Of a DNA stretch of 64,000 bases, positions 34,146 to 44,005 are shown piece by piece. Positions within the stretch are counted from its first letter, which is position 1. The number at the start of each line of letters is the position of its first letter. A program made the translations under genes and the position numbers. Origin of the DNA: Cryptomeria japonica (lineage: Eukaryota > Streptophyta > Pinopsida > Cupressales > Cupressaceae); assembly GCF_030272615.1 (NCBI RefSeq), contig NC_081413.1, positions 142,073,872-142,137,871 on the forward strand, read 5' to 3'. Below the pieces are notes generated by a model. That model had not been told where the DNA came from. It saw only the letters and a program-made list of their open reading frames with translations, and made no database searches.

Positions 34146-34972
34146 CTACGTGATGAGGGTTGCATTGACCATGCTAGGGGAAGCATAAGACGACTCATCT
34201 GAGGTAGCACAATGGCTTCACTGATCTACAATTTTCTATTGCAAATTGCATCTCAAACAGTTTCTTGGGGCGTGGGCATTATTACATGGGAAACACCAAG
34301 AACTGGTGTCATCTGCCAGATTATTTTCCCCCACAGTCAATTCTTTATTGGTACTAGGATAGATAGTTTGTAGTGGATTGGGCAATGGAACTATTTGGTT
34401 GTTTGCCTGATTTGAGGAGGTTTAGTTGTTTGCATATTGGTTTTTTTGATATGTGGGTTTATTGCCTTGGAAATTTTGTTGGAAAGGTAGTTTAGAAGGA
34501 GGAATTTGGGATCTCTTCAGGTTAATGATCTCATTTGAAAAGGATATCAGCAATTTTTTTGATATCATTGACTTCCACGGCTAGAGCCAAAAAAGAGGGT
34601 GTATTGGCTTCTTTGGAACTAAGGTATACATACATGGACTGGGGTACGAAAATTCCAGGCATGACGGGCTCAAGAACTTGATTTGATATTTCAGGGAAAA
34701 CCGGCATGAGTGGTCGTGGTGTAAGATATCCAACATCAATTAAATTGTTCTTCGCTTGGATTACCAAATCATATGCATCTAAGAGAGTGCTGCCTCCAAG
34801 AGATTAGATCATCACAGATATATCCGAGTTGAAAGCTTTCAAATAAAAAACAAATGCCATATCCATAGGGGGATGAGAAGACAGTTGTATCCTCTACTAG
34901 GTCCTTTGGAACCTCATATTGAAGTTTGTCACTAGTTTGTGAGGAGCCCTTTTGATGGTAATTAGCTACTAC
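34146..34972 (-). pseudogene. Gypsy-D Gag, C-terminal part with zinc knuckle
   Basis: Continues Gag after the Copia-C insertion: TIKRAPHKLVTNFNMRFQRT, HPPMDMAFVFYLKAFNSDIS, then the proline-rich NNLIDVGYLTPRPLMPVFPE. Near 34260-34310, in a shifted frame, WCFPCNNAHAPRNC is a C-X2-C-X3-H-X4-C knuckle, shorter than the copia type. Several stops and frameshifts. Confidence 0.75.
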
Positions 34973-34977
34973 ACGAG
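34973..34977. repeat. Target-site duplication ACGAG of Copia-C (left)
   Basis: ACGAG abuts TGTAGGATTTTGCC. Its twin is at 41746-41750. Confidence 0.95.
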
Positions 34978-35429
34978 TGTAGGATTTTGCCAAGATCAAG
35001 GGCACAATGAAAAGCATAAAAAGAGAGACAATAGAATGACAAGAACAAAACTTTATTCTCATCAATATGCAAATGATCAACTGGATTAACCAATACAATG
35101 AATATAGGCCTGCTTATATAGGCAAGGCCATATGGATGTATGAGCACACAATTATGACATGTGGCTCAATGAGAAACAAGGGTAGGTAAGAAATACTAGG
35201 GGTAGGTAGGAGAAATAATATAATATTCCACAAGAGGTGGATGACCCACCAAATGTGGAGTGTAACAACAAAATAAGACCACAAAAGGTGGAATTTCTCC
35301 TACAAGCTCTATCCCTATGTGCACACTTCCCTAAGTGTCTCAAATCCAAACTACAAAGAGATGCATTATCCTAAGTTAACTTAAGTAAAGTGTAATAATA
35401 TCCAAAATGAATATTTATTTACACCAACA
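34978..35429 (-). repeat. Copia-C 3' LTR (452 bp)
   Basis: Plus-strand view TGTAGGATTTTGCCAAGATC to TTTACACCAACA. TATA box reads TATATAAGC on the minus strand at about 35112-35121. The polypurine tract AAGGGGGGG lies just beyond 35429 (minus strand). Confidence 0.95.
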
Positions 35430-35437
35430 CCCCCCCT

Positions 35438-35851
35438 TAAGTGCAACTTAGGGGAATGAAGACTCAAGTCAACACTACAAGATGGGTCTCGGCTACTAGG
35501 CCATGATAGGTACCCATGTACAATATGCAAATGCAAGAAAAACTATGCAATGCAATCTCTCACAAACGGAGAAAGGGAGAAAACCCAGTGGGAAAAAACT
35601 CCCCCCCAAAAGAGAGATGAATGTACAAAAGACTCTCAAAGAAGAAGGACAAAACCTCAAAGAGGAAAAAGTCCCCCCCATAAGAGAGGAAGGAGAAGTC
35701 AGCTGACCCCCCCTAATGACACATCCTGCACCCCCAGGAAAGCTCACAACTGCTAGAACTTACTCCCAGTGAAAGGTTTGGTGAATATGTTAGCAACCTG
35801 CTCCGTTGTAGGACAATACTACAAATCAATGACCTGCTCCTGAATGAGCTC
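35438..35851 (-). other. Copia-C 3' untranslated region
   Basis: Between the end of RNase H and the polypurine tract. It contains several C-runs on the plus strand (near 35603, 35673, 35705) and 'gggagaaaacccagtgggaa' at 35576, a version of the LTR-type module found elsewhere in the window. Confidence 0.6.
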
Positions 35852-36184
35852 TCAGATATAGTGCATATGAATCTCGATGTGTTTGGTCCACTGGCGCTGG
35901 ACCGGGTTCTTCGAGATTGCAATAGCACTCATATTGTCGCAATGTAGAACTGTTGGCCGTGGAGTGGTGAATCCAAACTCTGTGAGAATCTGCTGGAGCC
36001 AAATGGTCTCAGTCATTGCGTTAACAGCGCCTCGATACTCAGCCTCAGTCAAAGAGAGAGCAATAGCATGTTGCTTCTTGCTCTGCCAACAAATGGGGCC
36101 CGAACCAAGGTGAAAACTATAACTAGAAGTAGACTTACGATCATCAAAATCGCCAGCCCAATCGGAGTCTGTGTAGCCAACCAA
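35852..36184 (-). CDS. Copia-C RNase H
   Basis: Open for 110 codons: MVGYTDSDWAGDFDDRKSTS (first Asp box intact), SFHLGSGPICWQSKKQHAIA, LSLTEAEYRGAVNAMTETIW, VLHCDNMSAIAISKNPVQRQ, TKHIEIHMHYI. These are the RNase H motifs of copia pol with D, E and D residues present. A stop follows IHMHYI where functional elements read on to the C-terminus. The stretch 36184-36690, between RT and here, holds the RT end in broken frames. Confidence 0.88.
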   Translation of the reverse strand: MVGYTDSDWAGDFDDRKSTSSYSFHLGSGPICWQSKKQHAIALSLTEAEYRGAVNAMTETIWLQQILTEFGFTTPRPTVLHCDNMSAIAISKNPVQRQWTKHIEIHMHYI

Positions 36185-36639
36185 GCGAAGTCCTGTGCCT
36201 GCTGCATAGTGGATCCCATAGTGATGTGTACCCTAGATATAATGAAGGATGCATTTGGCGGCTTTCCAATGAAGCTCATGTGGTTCCTGCATGAAGCGGG
36301 AAACCATGCCAACTGCAAATGAAATATCAGGGCATGTATGGGTCAAGTAGATGAGACTACCCACAAGCTGACGATACAAAGTGGCATCAACTGGTGGAGA
36401 AGAACACTGAGCCTCAAGCTTGACTCCTTAAAGAAAGGGAGTCAGGGCAGGCTTACAATCAGCCATATGAAAGCGTGCAAGTAGATCAGGAGCATACTTG
36501 GGCTGCGATAGTGTAATCCTGGAAGGTGACTATGAAATCTCTATCCTGAGAAAGTAGTGCAAAAGACCCAAGTTAGTCATAGAAAATCTATCATGCAAAG
36601 CAGATTTGACCCTGCTAATGATGGATGAAGTACTCCCTG

Positions 36640-37219
36640 TAATGATCAAGTCATCAACATAGAGCACAAGTATCAAGTGAGAGTCATCCTGTCACAAAAT
36701 GTAGACATTCGGATCGGAATGACACCTCGTGAACCCTGCAGAGAGAAGAAAGGAATCCATCTTGGTGTACCAAGCCCTGGGGGCCTGCTTAAGGCCATAG
36801 AGAGATTTCCTTAGTCTGCAAACCAAGGAAGTATCCTGGATGAAACCCTGTGGTTGCTCCATATAAATCTCCTCATCAAGATCACCATGAAGAAAAGCAC
36901 TCTTCACATCCATCTGATGTACAGCCCATCCATGAGCTGCAGCAATAGCAAGTGTTAAATGAATGGAGTTCATCTTGGCTATGGGTGCAAAGGTCTCAGT
37001 ATAGTCAATACCTTCAACCTAAGAGAAACTTTTCACAACAAGCCGAGCCTTATACTTATCCACACTACCATCTGCTGCAAACTTGGTCCGATAGATCCAC
37101 TTACATCGAACCATCTTTCTCCCCTTAGGGAGATGAACTAAATCCCATGTGTTGTTCCTCATCAAGGAACTATACTCTTAATCCATAGCTTGGTCCCACT
37201 CAGGAACCCCTGATGCTTC
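36640..37219 (-). pseudogene. Copia-C reverse transcriptase
   Basis: Core frame 36973-36692: WAVHQMDVKSAFLHGDLDEE, IYMEQPQGFIQDTSLVCRLR, KSLYGLKQAPRAWYTKMDSF, DPNVYIL. The catalytic box LVLYVDDLIITG follows at about 36665-36640 in a shifted frame. Upstream (37219-36974), conserved RT N-terminal sequence is present but interrupted by stops (for example near 37020 and 37180). RVT_2 type. Inactive through frameshift. Confidence 0.88.
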
Positions 37220-38803
37220 TCAAAATGTCTGTGGATCAGAAGCGGTAGCAATGAATGCATGTGGTAGATCTTGATGCTGTGATCGAGTTCTCTGTGTATC
37301 TGAAGGATCCCCAACAAGAGAACCCACAGACTCAACTGTCTGGCGAGCCCAACGAGGTCTAGGTGGAGGTGAAGAATGAGGCTCCTCAACTGCAAGTGGA
37401 CCCTGTAGAGGTGTAACCCTGCGAGTCGGAGTTGAAGGAGTCTCATCATCGGAATCACTAACATCACTATCCACAATGGACGAAGGTGGAGGAGGTAGAG
37501 AGGCTAAGCTAGGAGAGCTTTCCTCAAAGTGAACACTCCTCTCAATGAACACCTCATGTGTCTCAGGATCCATCAATCTGTATGCCTTAACACCCTCAAG
37601 ATATCCAACAAATATGCAAGGTTGACTCTGAGGTTCCAATGCCTTGCATTTTTGTGGAGGTATGCGAGCCCATGCTAGACACCCAAAGACTCTGAAATGT
37701 CTTACAATCGGTTTCCTACCAGCCCAAGCCTCAAAAGGAGTAATACCTTGCAAAGCTTTGTGAGGAACCCAATTCTGGATGTGTGTGGCACAACTGATAG
37801 CCTCTGCCCAAAAGGCAGGATCAAGAGAACGTGCATGTATCATACAGCTAGCCATTTCTTCGAGAGTTCTATTCTTGCGTTCTGCAACCCCGTTCTGTTG
37901 TGGAGTGTATGCGACAGAATGCTGAAGATCAATCCCCTCAAATGTACAAAAATCCTCAAGTCTTTTGTTCACATATTCCCTTCCATTATTTGTGTGAAGA
38001 ATCTTGACCACTTTCCCTGATTGCTTCTCCACACGAGTCTTGAAGTGCTGAAATCTGTCGAATACTTCACTCTTATGAATAAGAAAGTAGACCCAAGTGA
38101 AACAGGAGTAGTCATCAATGAAGGTGAGGACATAGCGGGCCTTACTAAATGAAGGTGCTGGAAATGGACCTACTACATCGCTGTGAACAAGTTGAAGAAC
38201 TTCCAAAGCTCTCCAAGCTTTCCCCTTATCAAACTTCTCTTTGGGATGCTTGCCCATGGAACAACATGAACATACACCCTCTGAAAAACTGATTCGAGGT
38301 AGACCTGTGACCATGTCTTTAGTGCTAAGCTGCTGAAGATAGTGGTAGTTGAGATGACCAAACCGCTCATGCCATAGCTTACTTTCTGAATTTGAATGAG
38401 TAAGCAAGGCCCTAGAAGGTGAACTTGGCACAAAGTGGGAGAATGAATAAAGCCTTGAGTTATCATTGACTTGTCCCACTGCTACCAAGGCATCATCATC
38501 AAGTTCCTTTACCACAACTGAATCTGGTGTAAACTCAACCTTTTTCCCATTCCCATAGTGAGTGATTTGGTAGATAGAGAGAAGGTTAGTAGACAAGTTA
38601 GGAACACAGAGAACATTCTCAAATGTTCCATCATCCATGTCAACTAAACCTTTCCCTTCAACCTCTACTTGAGTATCATCACCTATGTAAATGTGACGTA
38701 CCTTAGATGGCTCCAATGAAGAAAACTGCTCCTTTGTAGAACCCATGTGATATGTGGCACCCGAGTCAAGTATCCATTGCTGTGAAGAACCCGTTGTAGC
38801 CAC
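37220..38803 (-). CDS. Copia-C protease-integrase polyprotein part (527 codons open)
   Basis: Longest open frame in the window. Protease site WILDSGATYHMGSTKEQF at about residue 12. Pre-integrase LWHERFGHLNYHYLQQL with CSCCSMGKHPKEKF. Integrase core: LVHSDVVGPFPAPS (first Asp kept), KILHTNNGREYVNK (second Asp of the usual LRTDNGGEY is Asn), NGVAERKNRTLEEMA (Glu kept). Then FRVFGCLAWARIPPQKCKAL, IFVGYLEGVKAYRLMDPETH, and an acidic P/S-rich linker toward RT. The N-terminal start is in the gag-pol junction: codons before 38803 run into a TAG near 38865. The Asn should prevent integration although the frame is open. Confidence 0.93.
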   Translation of the reverse strand: MATTGSSQQWILDSGATYHMGSTKEQFSSLEPSKVRHIYIGDDTQVEVEGKGLVDMDDGTFENVLCVPNLSTNLLSIYQITHYGNGKKVEFTPDSVVVKELDDDALVAVGQVNDNSRLYSFSHFVPSSPSRALLTHSNSESKLWHERFGHLNYHYLQQLSTKDMVTGLPRISFSEGVCSCCSMGKHPKEKFDKGKAWRALEVLQLVHSDVVGPFPAPSFSKARYVLTFIDDYSCFTWVYFLIHKSEVFDRFQHFKTRVEKQSGKVVKILHTNNGREYVNKRLEDFCTFEGIDLQHSVAYTPQQNGVAERKNRTLEEMASCMIHARSLDPAFWAEAISCATHIQNWVPHKALQGITPFEAWAGRKPIVRHFRVFGCLAWARIPPQKCKALEPQSQPCIFVGYLEGVKAYRLMDPETHEVFIERSVHFEESSPSLASLPPPPSSIVDSDVSDSDDETPSTPTRRVTPLQGPLAVEEPHSSPPPRPRWARQTVESVGSLVGDPSDTQRTRSQHQDLPHAFIATASDPQTF

Positions 38804-38863
38804 AAATGCTTGCCCTTTTCCCTTATAATGTGAGGAAGAGGAAGGAGATGAATCCTTCTTTGT

Positions 38864-39770
38864 TTAGGTGGATGGCAAGTTGATGTTGTTTTTCTTAAGA
38901 AGATTAGTTAACTCATCAACTTGCTTTGTGTGGCATCGATGCTCATCATGACCATACTTCTTGCAATATGCACAAGTTGGTTTATCCTTCTTAGGTGGTG
39001 TCCCCTTCTTGGAAGAGGATGAAAAATCGCCTTGTGATGGAGAGGATGATTGTCCTTTTTCCTGGTGTGGCTTAGACTTAGAGTGCTTCTTCTTCTTGTT
39101 GGAATCATTGCCTTGACTTCCTTGATTCCCTTGATTAGCCACCAAAGCTTTGGACTTTGAAGACTTGAGAAGGCCCATGTTCAACAACTTAGATTGTTCC
39201 AATATCAACATTTCTATGAAAGCATCAAATGAAGGCATAACATAGGAACTCCCCACTGTCAAACGATGAGTTTGGAAGCTAGACACAAATGCTGCATATT
39301 CTGGTGCAAGCTTGTCCAACAAGTTGAATATCAACTGAGCATCCTTTTTGTCAATTCCACAATCCTTAAGCTTTTCTCTTAGCTCATTTGCTTTGGTGAC
39401 ATAATCTTGGATTGTATCAAAACTCTTTGGATCCAAGTTGGTGAGCTCATTGTCAATTTTGCAGCCTCTAATTTCATCAACTTGACCATACAATTTTTGA
39501 ATCATATCCCAAGCCTCTTTGATTGTTGTACACTTCTCAATGTGAAAAATGAGGTCATCTGACACATACTTGTGCAAAGTTCCAAGAGCCATGCAATTCT
39601 TTGTGAGCCATTCTAACTGAGCATTAGGATCAGCCTTAGGATCAGGTGGTGCTACTATTGTTCCATCTATGTAATGCATGAGACCCTTTTTCCATTAATT
39701 CACTCCATACTTTAATTTTCCATGATGCATAATTATGTGGAGTTAAAGGCGGAAATTTATGAAGACTCAT
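38864..39770 (-). pseudogene. Copia-C Gag with one frameshift
   Basis: Likely ATG at 39770 (MSLHKFPPLTPHNYASWKIK). A one-base change in an A/G run near 39690 shifts the frame, after which 39679-38864 is open for 271 codons: MHYIDGTIVAPPDPKADPNA, the UBN2 region (IKEAWDMIQKLYGQVDEIRG, LLDKLAPEYAAFVSSFQTHR), a lysine/serine-rich linker, the zinc knuckle CAYCKKYGHDEHRC with all ligands, and the end NNINLPST. Gag packages element RNA into cytoplasmic particles. Confidence 0.9.
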
Positions 39771-41279
39771 TGCAACAAAAATGAAAGAGCACAAAGAGAG
39801 GCACAATCACACAAGACACCCCCCCAAATTCACTCAATCAAAGAACCCCCCCCAAAAGTGATGATTTGGCACTTTATACTTAGTGCGTATACAATGGCCC
39901 ACTTGCAAAAAATGGCAAAGTGGGCTTCTGATTACAATTTTACAACTGCCTCAATAAGGCCAAAAGAGACTCAAACTAATAATGCAAGAGATCTAAACTA
40001 AAATCCAAGCACTTTACAAGTACCTAATAGGCCAAATAAGACCAATATCTAAAAGTACAACTTCCACTCAAAATCTCTAAAATCTGATCATAGATTGTGA
40101 AAGTAGATGAAAAAACATGCACTTTCAAAAAAAATGGCACCTGAAAAGGAGGTCGTATGAGCTCAAACGAGGCCTTTGAAGTTGCAGAATTAAGGATTGG
40201 ACAGGTACAGCTGAGAGAATCCAAAAATTTCAAAAAACCTATGCACCAAAATTAGAAAATAACCACACCACTGTGAAGATCATGAAATTTTAGTCCATTT
40301 CAAAAAAAATTGCACCAAAAAAGGAGCGAAAATGAGCAAGATATGGCCTTTCAAAATTGAACTGCAAAACTAAAAAGCTCAATGAAGAGGGGGTCAAAAA
40401 ATTTCAAAAGCCTGTTGATGTGGCGCTGACGTCAGCAATTTACGGGCTTAAATTTGACAGCCATATGACCGTCATGAAAACTTCACTTCTCTGCTGACTG
40501 GGCGTCTGTATCGTATGGACTGCTGACATGGTGCGGTGACTGGGCAGATGACTAGTCTGTCATACCGTACGGACTGCTGATGAACCGCGGTGACTAGGCA
40601 GCTGACTGGGCTACGGATTTGGCGGTGATTGGGCATACGGTTGTTGATCGTGGGCCAGTGGTTGCCTGCCACATGGCGGGCGCGGGTCCGCCGGTTTAGA
40701 GGACCGCCGGCAGGAGGGAAGCGTTGCCGGGAGAAGGAGTTACCGGCGAGCCGGGAGCTGAGGGGGCTGGCGATGGGCCAGCCGACGAAGTTTTTGGGCA
40801 GCTAGCGGGAGGTCTGGGTGGCCGGCAGGAGGTGCGTGGAGGCAAGGTGCACGGAGGACCATGACTGTCTGCGGGGCTCGAAGACAATGTACGAGTGGCG
40901 ACAGTGGTACAGCCCTGCAGCGCTTGCAACACACACAGGTACGGTGGGGGTCTGCGGACCCCCCAAAAAATGTTAATTTTTAAAAAAAAATTTAAAAGTT
41001 TTTGATCGCTTTTTTTCAAAAAAAATTTCTTTTCTCCTTTTTTTTTTTTCGAAAAATAATTTAAAAAATTTCAAAATCCGTACAATAATATCCAAAATGG
41101 GAAAAAAAAATTTCTCACCAAAATAGGTCAACTTTATAGTCGAAATTCATGGAAACGGCCTCCCGGATTCAACCATGATGTCCAAATCGCTGTATGACAC
41201 CCCCCAAAATTGAAGATCCCCAAATCCGAAAATTGAAGCCTCCAAAATGTCTCCAAAAAACTAATCAATGAAGCCCCAA
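39771..41279 (-). other. Copia-C 5' untranslated leader, 1.5 kb
   Basis: Unusually long leader between primer-binding site and gag, no supported gene. It has A/T homopolymer runs (40970-41120), a GC-rich patch (40660-40960) with frames only by chance, and a two-copy 54 bp repeat at 40511-40620. Confidence 0.6.
40511..40620. repeat. 54 bp tandem pair in the Copia-C leader
   Basis: 'ggactgctga' at 40517 recurs at 40571, followed in both by 'gcggtgact.ggca'. Further 'tgactgggc' words on both sides suggest remnants of more copies. Confidence 0.6.
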
Positions 41280-41293
41280 CAACTCTGATACCA
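41280..41293 (-). other. Copia-C primer-binding site
   Basis: Minus strand TGGTATCAGAGTTG directly after the LTR end CCTACA; eleven of the first twelve bases match the initiator-Met type. Confidence 0.9.
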
Positions 41294-41745
41294 TGTAGGA
41301 TTTTGCCAAGATCAAGGGCACAATGAAAAGCATAAAAAGAGAGACAATAGAATGACAAGAACAAAATTGTATTCTCATCAATATGCAAATGATCAACTAG
41401 ATTAACCAATACAATGAATATAGGCCTGCTTATATAGGCAAGGCCATATGGATGTATGAGCAAACAATTATGACATGTGGCTCAATGAGAAACAAGGGTA
41501 GGTAAGAAATACTAGGGGTAGGTAGGAGAAATAATATAATATTCCACAAGAGGTGGATGACCCACCGAATGTGGAGTGTAACAGCAAAATAAGACCACAA
41601 AAGGTGGAATTTCTCCTACAAGCTCTATCCCTATGTGCACACTTCCCTAAGTGTCTCAAATCCAAACTACGAAGAGATGCATTATCCTAAGTTAACTTAA
41701 GTAAAGTGTAATAATATCTAAAATGAATATTTATTTACACCAACA
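41294..41745 (-). repeat. Copia-C 5' LTR (452 bp)
   Basis: Same length as the 3' LTR, with 8 differences counted by hand. TATA box TATATAAGC (minus) at about 41428-41437. Confidence 0.95.
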
Positions 41746-41750
41746 ACGAG
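41746..41750. repeat. Target-site duplication ACGAG of Copia-C (right)
   Basis: ACGAG follows ACACCAACA. Confidence 0.95.
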
Positions 41751-42245
41751 AGATGATTTATCTGCCTTGTTGAAAAATCTCTCGAAGAAGCGGTCTCCAA
41801 GCTAATCCCAATTAGCTATCAAATTAGGAATGAGAGATCTATACCAATCCAAAGCTCTTCCTTTAAATGATGCTACAAGTAATCTCAAAGCTACATTTTT
41901 CTCTGTAACATTATGGACTATGCAAACATCAGCCACATCTTGTAGGTGTTCCCCCAACATCTTGGAATCTTCTCTAGTGAACTTAGGGATGAATTTTAGC
42001 ACGGAGGTAGGAATTGGGCCCCATACTATGGGTGGAATGGGGGAAATGAGGGAACTACCGCTATTCCAAGTCATTAAATTTCTGGGAGGAACCCGAGCCA
42101 TAACCACAAGGACTGGTACTGCAGGGATAACATACAAACTCTGCTGGGAGGAAGTGGCTATGGATGACTGGACGTTCACCAGGGATGGTACAGGAAAGAT
42201 GGGATTTAAAGCTGTTTGACTCCTAGTAACAGGTCTGTGGCTCAT
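41751..42245 (-). pseudogene. Gypsy-D Gag, N-terminal part
   Basis: ATG at 42245: MSHRPVTRSQTALNPIFPVP, then SVLKFIPKFTREDSKMLGEH, LQDVADVCIVHNVTEKNVAL, LLVASFKGRALDWYRSLIPN: the retrotrans_gag capsid-type region of Ty3/gypsy elements (F.G.A..WY.SL). A TAG at 41802-41804 is followed in the same frame by LGDRFFERFFNKADKSSLV up to the Copia-C insertion. The ATG lies about 30 bases from the primer-binding site, a short leader. Confidence 0.88.
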
Positions 42246-42273
42246 AAACTTGCTTAGGCTTGTTCAAAATTAG

Positions 42274-42291
42274 GTCCCACTGGGCGTGCCA
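42274..42291 (-). other. Gypsy-D putative primer-binding site
   Basis: Minus strand TGGCACGCCCAGTGGGAC, beginning with the TGG that complements the CCA end of a tRNA and lying just upstream of gag. Which tRNA it matches I cannot say. Confidence 0.6.
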
Positions 42292-43639
42292 GAAAAAGAA
42301 CTCTTGACTACTAATTTTGCATTAAACGCTAACAGCCTTATGGGAAATTTAGTGATGGGGAACCTTTGCACAAGATTCACTAAATAACCTTCGGGTTTGA
42401 GAAGTCATCTCTTCATAAAATTAGGGAAGAAAAGGGGGATAAGAAAACTTTAAAAACTATGCTACTTAGGCAATATGCCAGAATATTTTTAGGACATTTG
42501 TAGCACAAAAAACCCAGATACATGCAGTTTTAAGGCTCATTCAATAATCTACATGCCCAATATGATTTTTGAGAAGATGATTAAACAAAACTCATCCAAT
42601 ATAATATGAAATTCACCATTCATCCAACAGATAAAAAGTTATGCAACATAGTTTAATCCATAGAGTCTCACAACACATATCATAGAAGTTACTGAATTCG
42701 AATATAGCACAGAAGTTAATCTATTAAGCTTCATATAAAACAACCATAAAGGCCATAGGCACAATTTGATATGTCTATCATTCACAAAATTTAATTAACA
42801 TAAAGGCTTCTTCAATGAGCCAAAGTCTAATAATTTCTCTCGAATGTCTGAACCCCTAAAAAAGTAGAAAGAAGGCCTAAAATTAGCCTTTAACCCTCAA
42901 CAAATAGTAGGAAAGCATCAGAAAAATCCTAGTAATCGCTCTTGATCAAGAATATCCCCACGTGGCACTCCCAGAGATGCATGCAAGCAAAAATGACCTT
43001 TGAGGTTGTTATTCTAATGGCATCATGGAGACCCCTGCACCTGCCAAAACAAGAAAATCGTGATGCAAACAACAGTCAAGTTCATGAACCACCAAAGAAT
43101 ACACACAGCAACTTGGGGGAGACCCAAAGTCAAACATAAAAAGGGAACCGAAACATGCAATGTGGAGATGCCAAGCATCGCTATCAGCACACAAAAGATG
43201 GTGGGGCTGGAAAACAAACGCTGAATAAGAGACCTGTGCCACATGGCAGGTCCATGTTCTCTCAACATAGGGTGAGAAAAGTGAGCCGCTTAGAGCAACG
43301 TTGTGACACCACATGGCACATGCGCAAACGAATGGGAGAATGAGCTGAAAAATAAAGTAAGAGGCCGAAGCTTAATCAAAATGCCACTCACGAATAACTT
43401 TGAAAGGATATTAACAGACATCATAAGTGAACTTGAAAGAAAAAGGATTTGTTTTACATGCAAGGAAAATTAGGAACCAAGTAATAGATGTGGGAACAAT
43501 GAAGAAGAAAAAGGTGAAGCATGTATGAATGAGATGGTGGAGCTAGAAAGGGTGATTGACACATCATTACAATTTCAAGATAAGGAAGAGGAATCAAAAT
43601 AAAAGATTGAATCTTTTCATGAAGAGTGTGTTACAAACA
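42292..43639. other. Probable Gypsy-D 5' LTR region, not delimited
   Basis: By position the 5' LTR should start at 42292, but I find no matching copy near 15-17 kb and no clear TG...CA end. No gene is seen. Open frames around 43009-43343 overlap on both strands and look like chance. Confidence 0.35.
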
Positions 43640-44005
43640 CAGTTGCCATTGCACCAAAAGATCGAACTATTAATGCTCGATACAACTACGATATTTAATG
43701 AGTCCGTGAGAGGTGGTTAAGGCATGTCACAAACCCAAGCATTGCATTACACAAAACAATGATACCAAGGGTGCACACCTTGCAACAATCCCCCTAGTGC
43801 AACTGAGGGGTTTGAACCCATGACCTAGGCTCTAATACAACTTGTTCAAAACTTGGTGGCCATTGCACCAAAGATTGACATGTTAATTCCTGATACAACT
43901 ATGAGAATTAATTAATCTAGAAGGGATGGTTAAGCCATGTTGCAAACCCAAGTACTGCATTGAGCAACACAAGGAGACTAAGGGCACACACCTTGCAACA
44001 AAGTA
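43640..44005 (-). repeat. SINE-like unit in 213 bp tandem pair
   Basis: Two diverged copies of one unit: 'ccttgcaaca' at 43778 and 43991, with 'gccattgcacca', 'gttaag.catg', 'gcaaacccaag' preserved in both. On the minus strand, TGGTGCAATGG (43870) and GGTTCAAACCC (43818), 52 bases apart, resemble the A and B boxes of an RNA polymerase III promoter as in tRNA-derived SINEs. No poly-A or T tail or target duplication was identified. Confidence 0.45.

Larger units (their letters stand above)
34978..41745 (-). mobile_element. Copia-C: complete Ty1/copia element inserted in Gypsy-D gag
   Basis: Bounded by ACGAG at 34973-34977 and 41746-41750. LTRs of 452 bp at each end; primer-binding site at 41280-41293; polypurine tract at 35430-35437. 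Gag, protease, integrase, RT and RNase H follow in copia order on the minus strand. Removing it restores the Gypsy-D gag reading (ADKSSLV on one side, TIKRAPHKLV on the other). The two LTRs differ at 8 positions by my hand count. Confidence 0.95.

Noticed and set aside
40696-41019. Proline-rich minus-strand frame in the GC-rich patch
   Set aside because: It lies in the untranslated leader of Copia-C and owes its openness to GC content; several overlapping frames are open at once.
41830-42219. 129-codon plus-strand open frame
   Set aside because: Shadow of the Gypsy-D gag on the minus strand, which carries the recognisable capsid motif.
43009-43343. Overlapping open frames on both strands
   Set aside because: Open in three frames at once, without motifs or similarity to the other copies; probably chance in LTR-type sequence.
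42292-43400. 5' LTR of Gypsy-D matching the 128 bp repeat region at 15-17 kb
   Set aside because: I looked for shared words such as the CTTCGCGAAG core and the TGACAGACACC start and found none, so the LTR pair could not be established.
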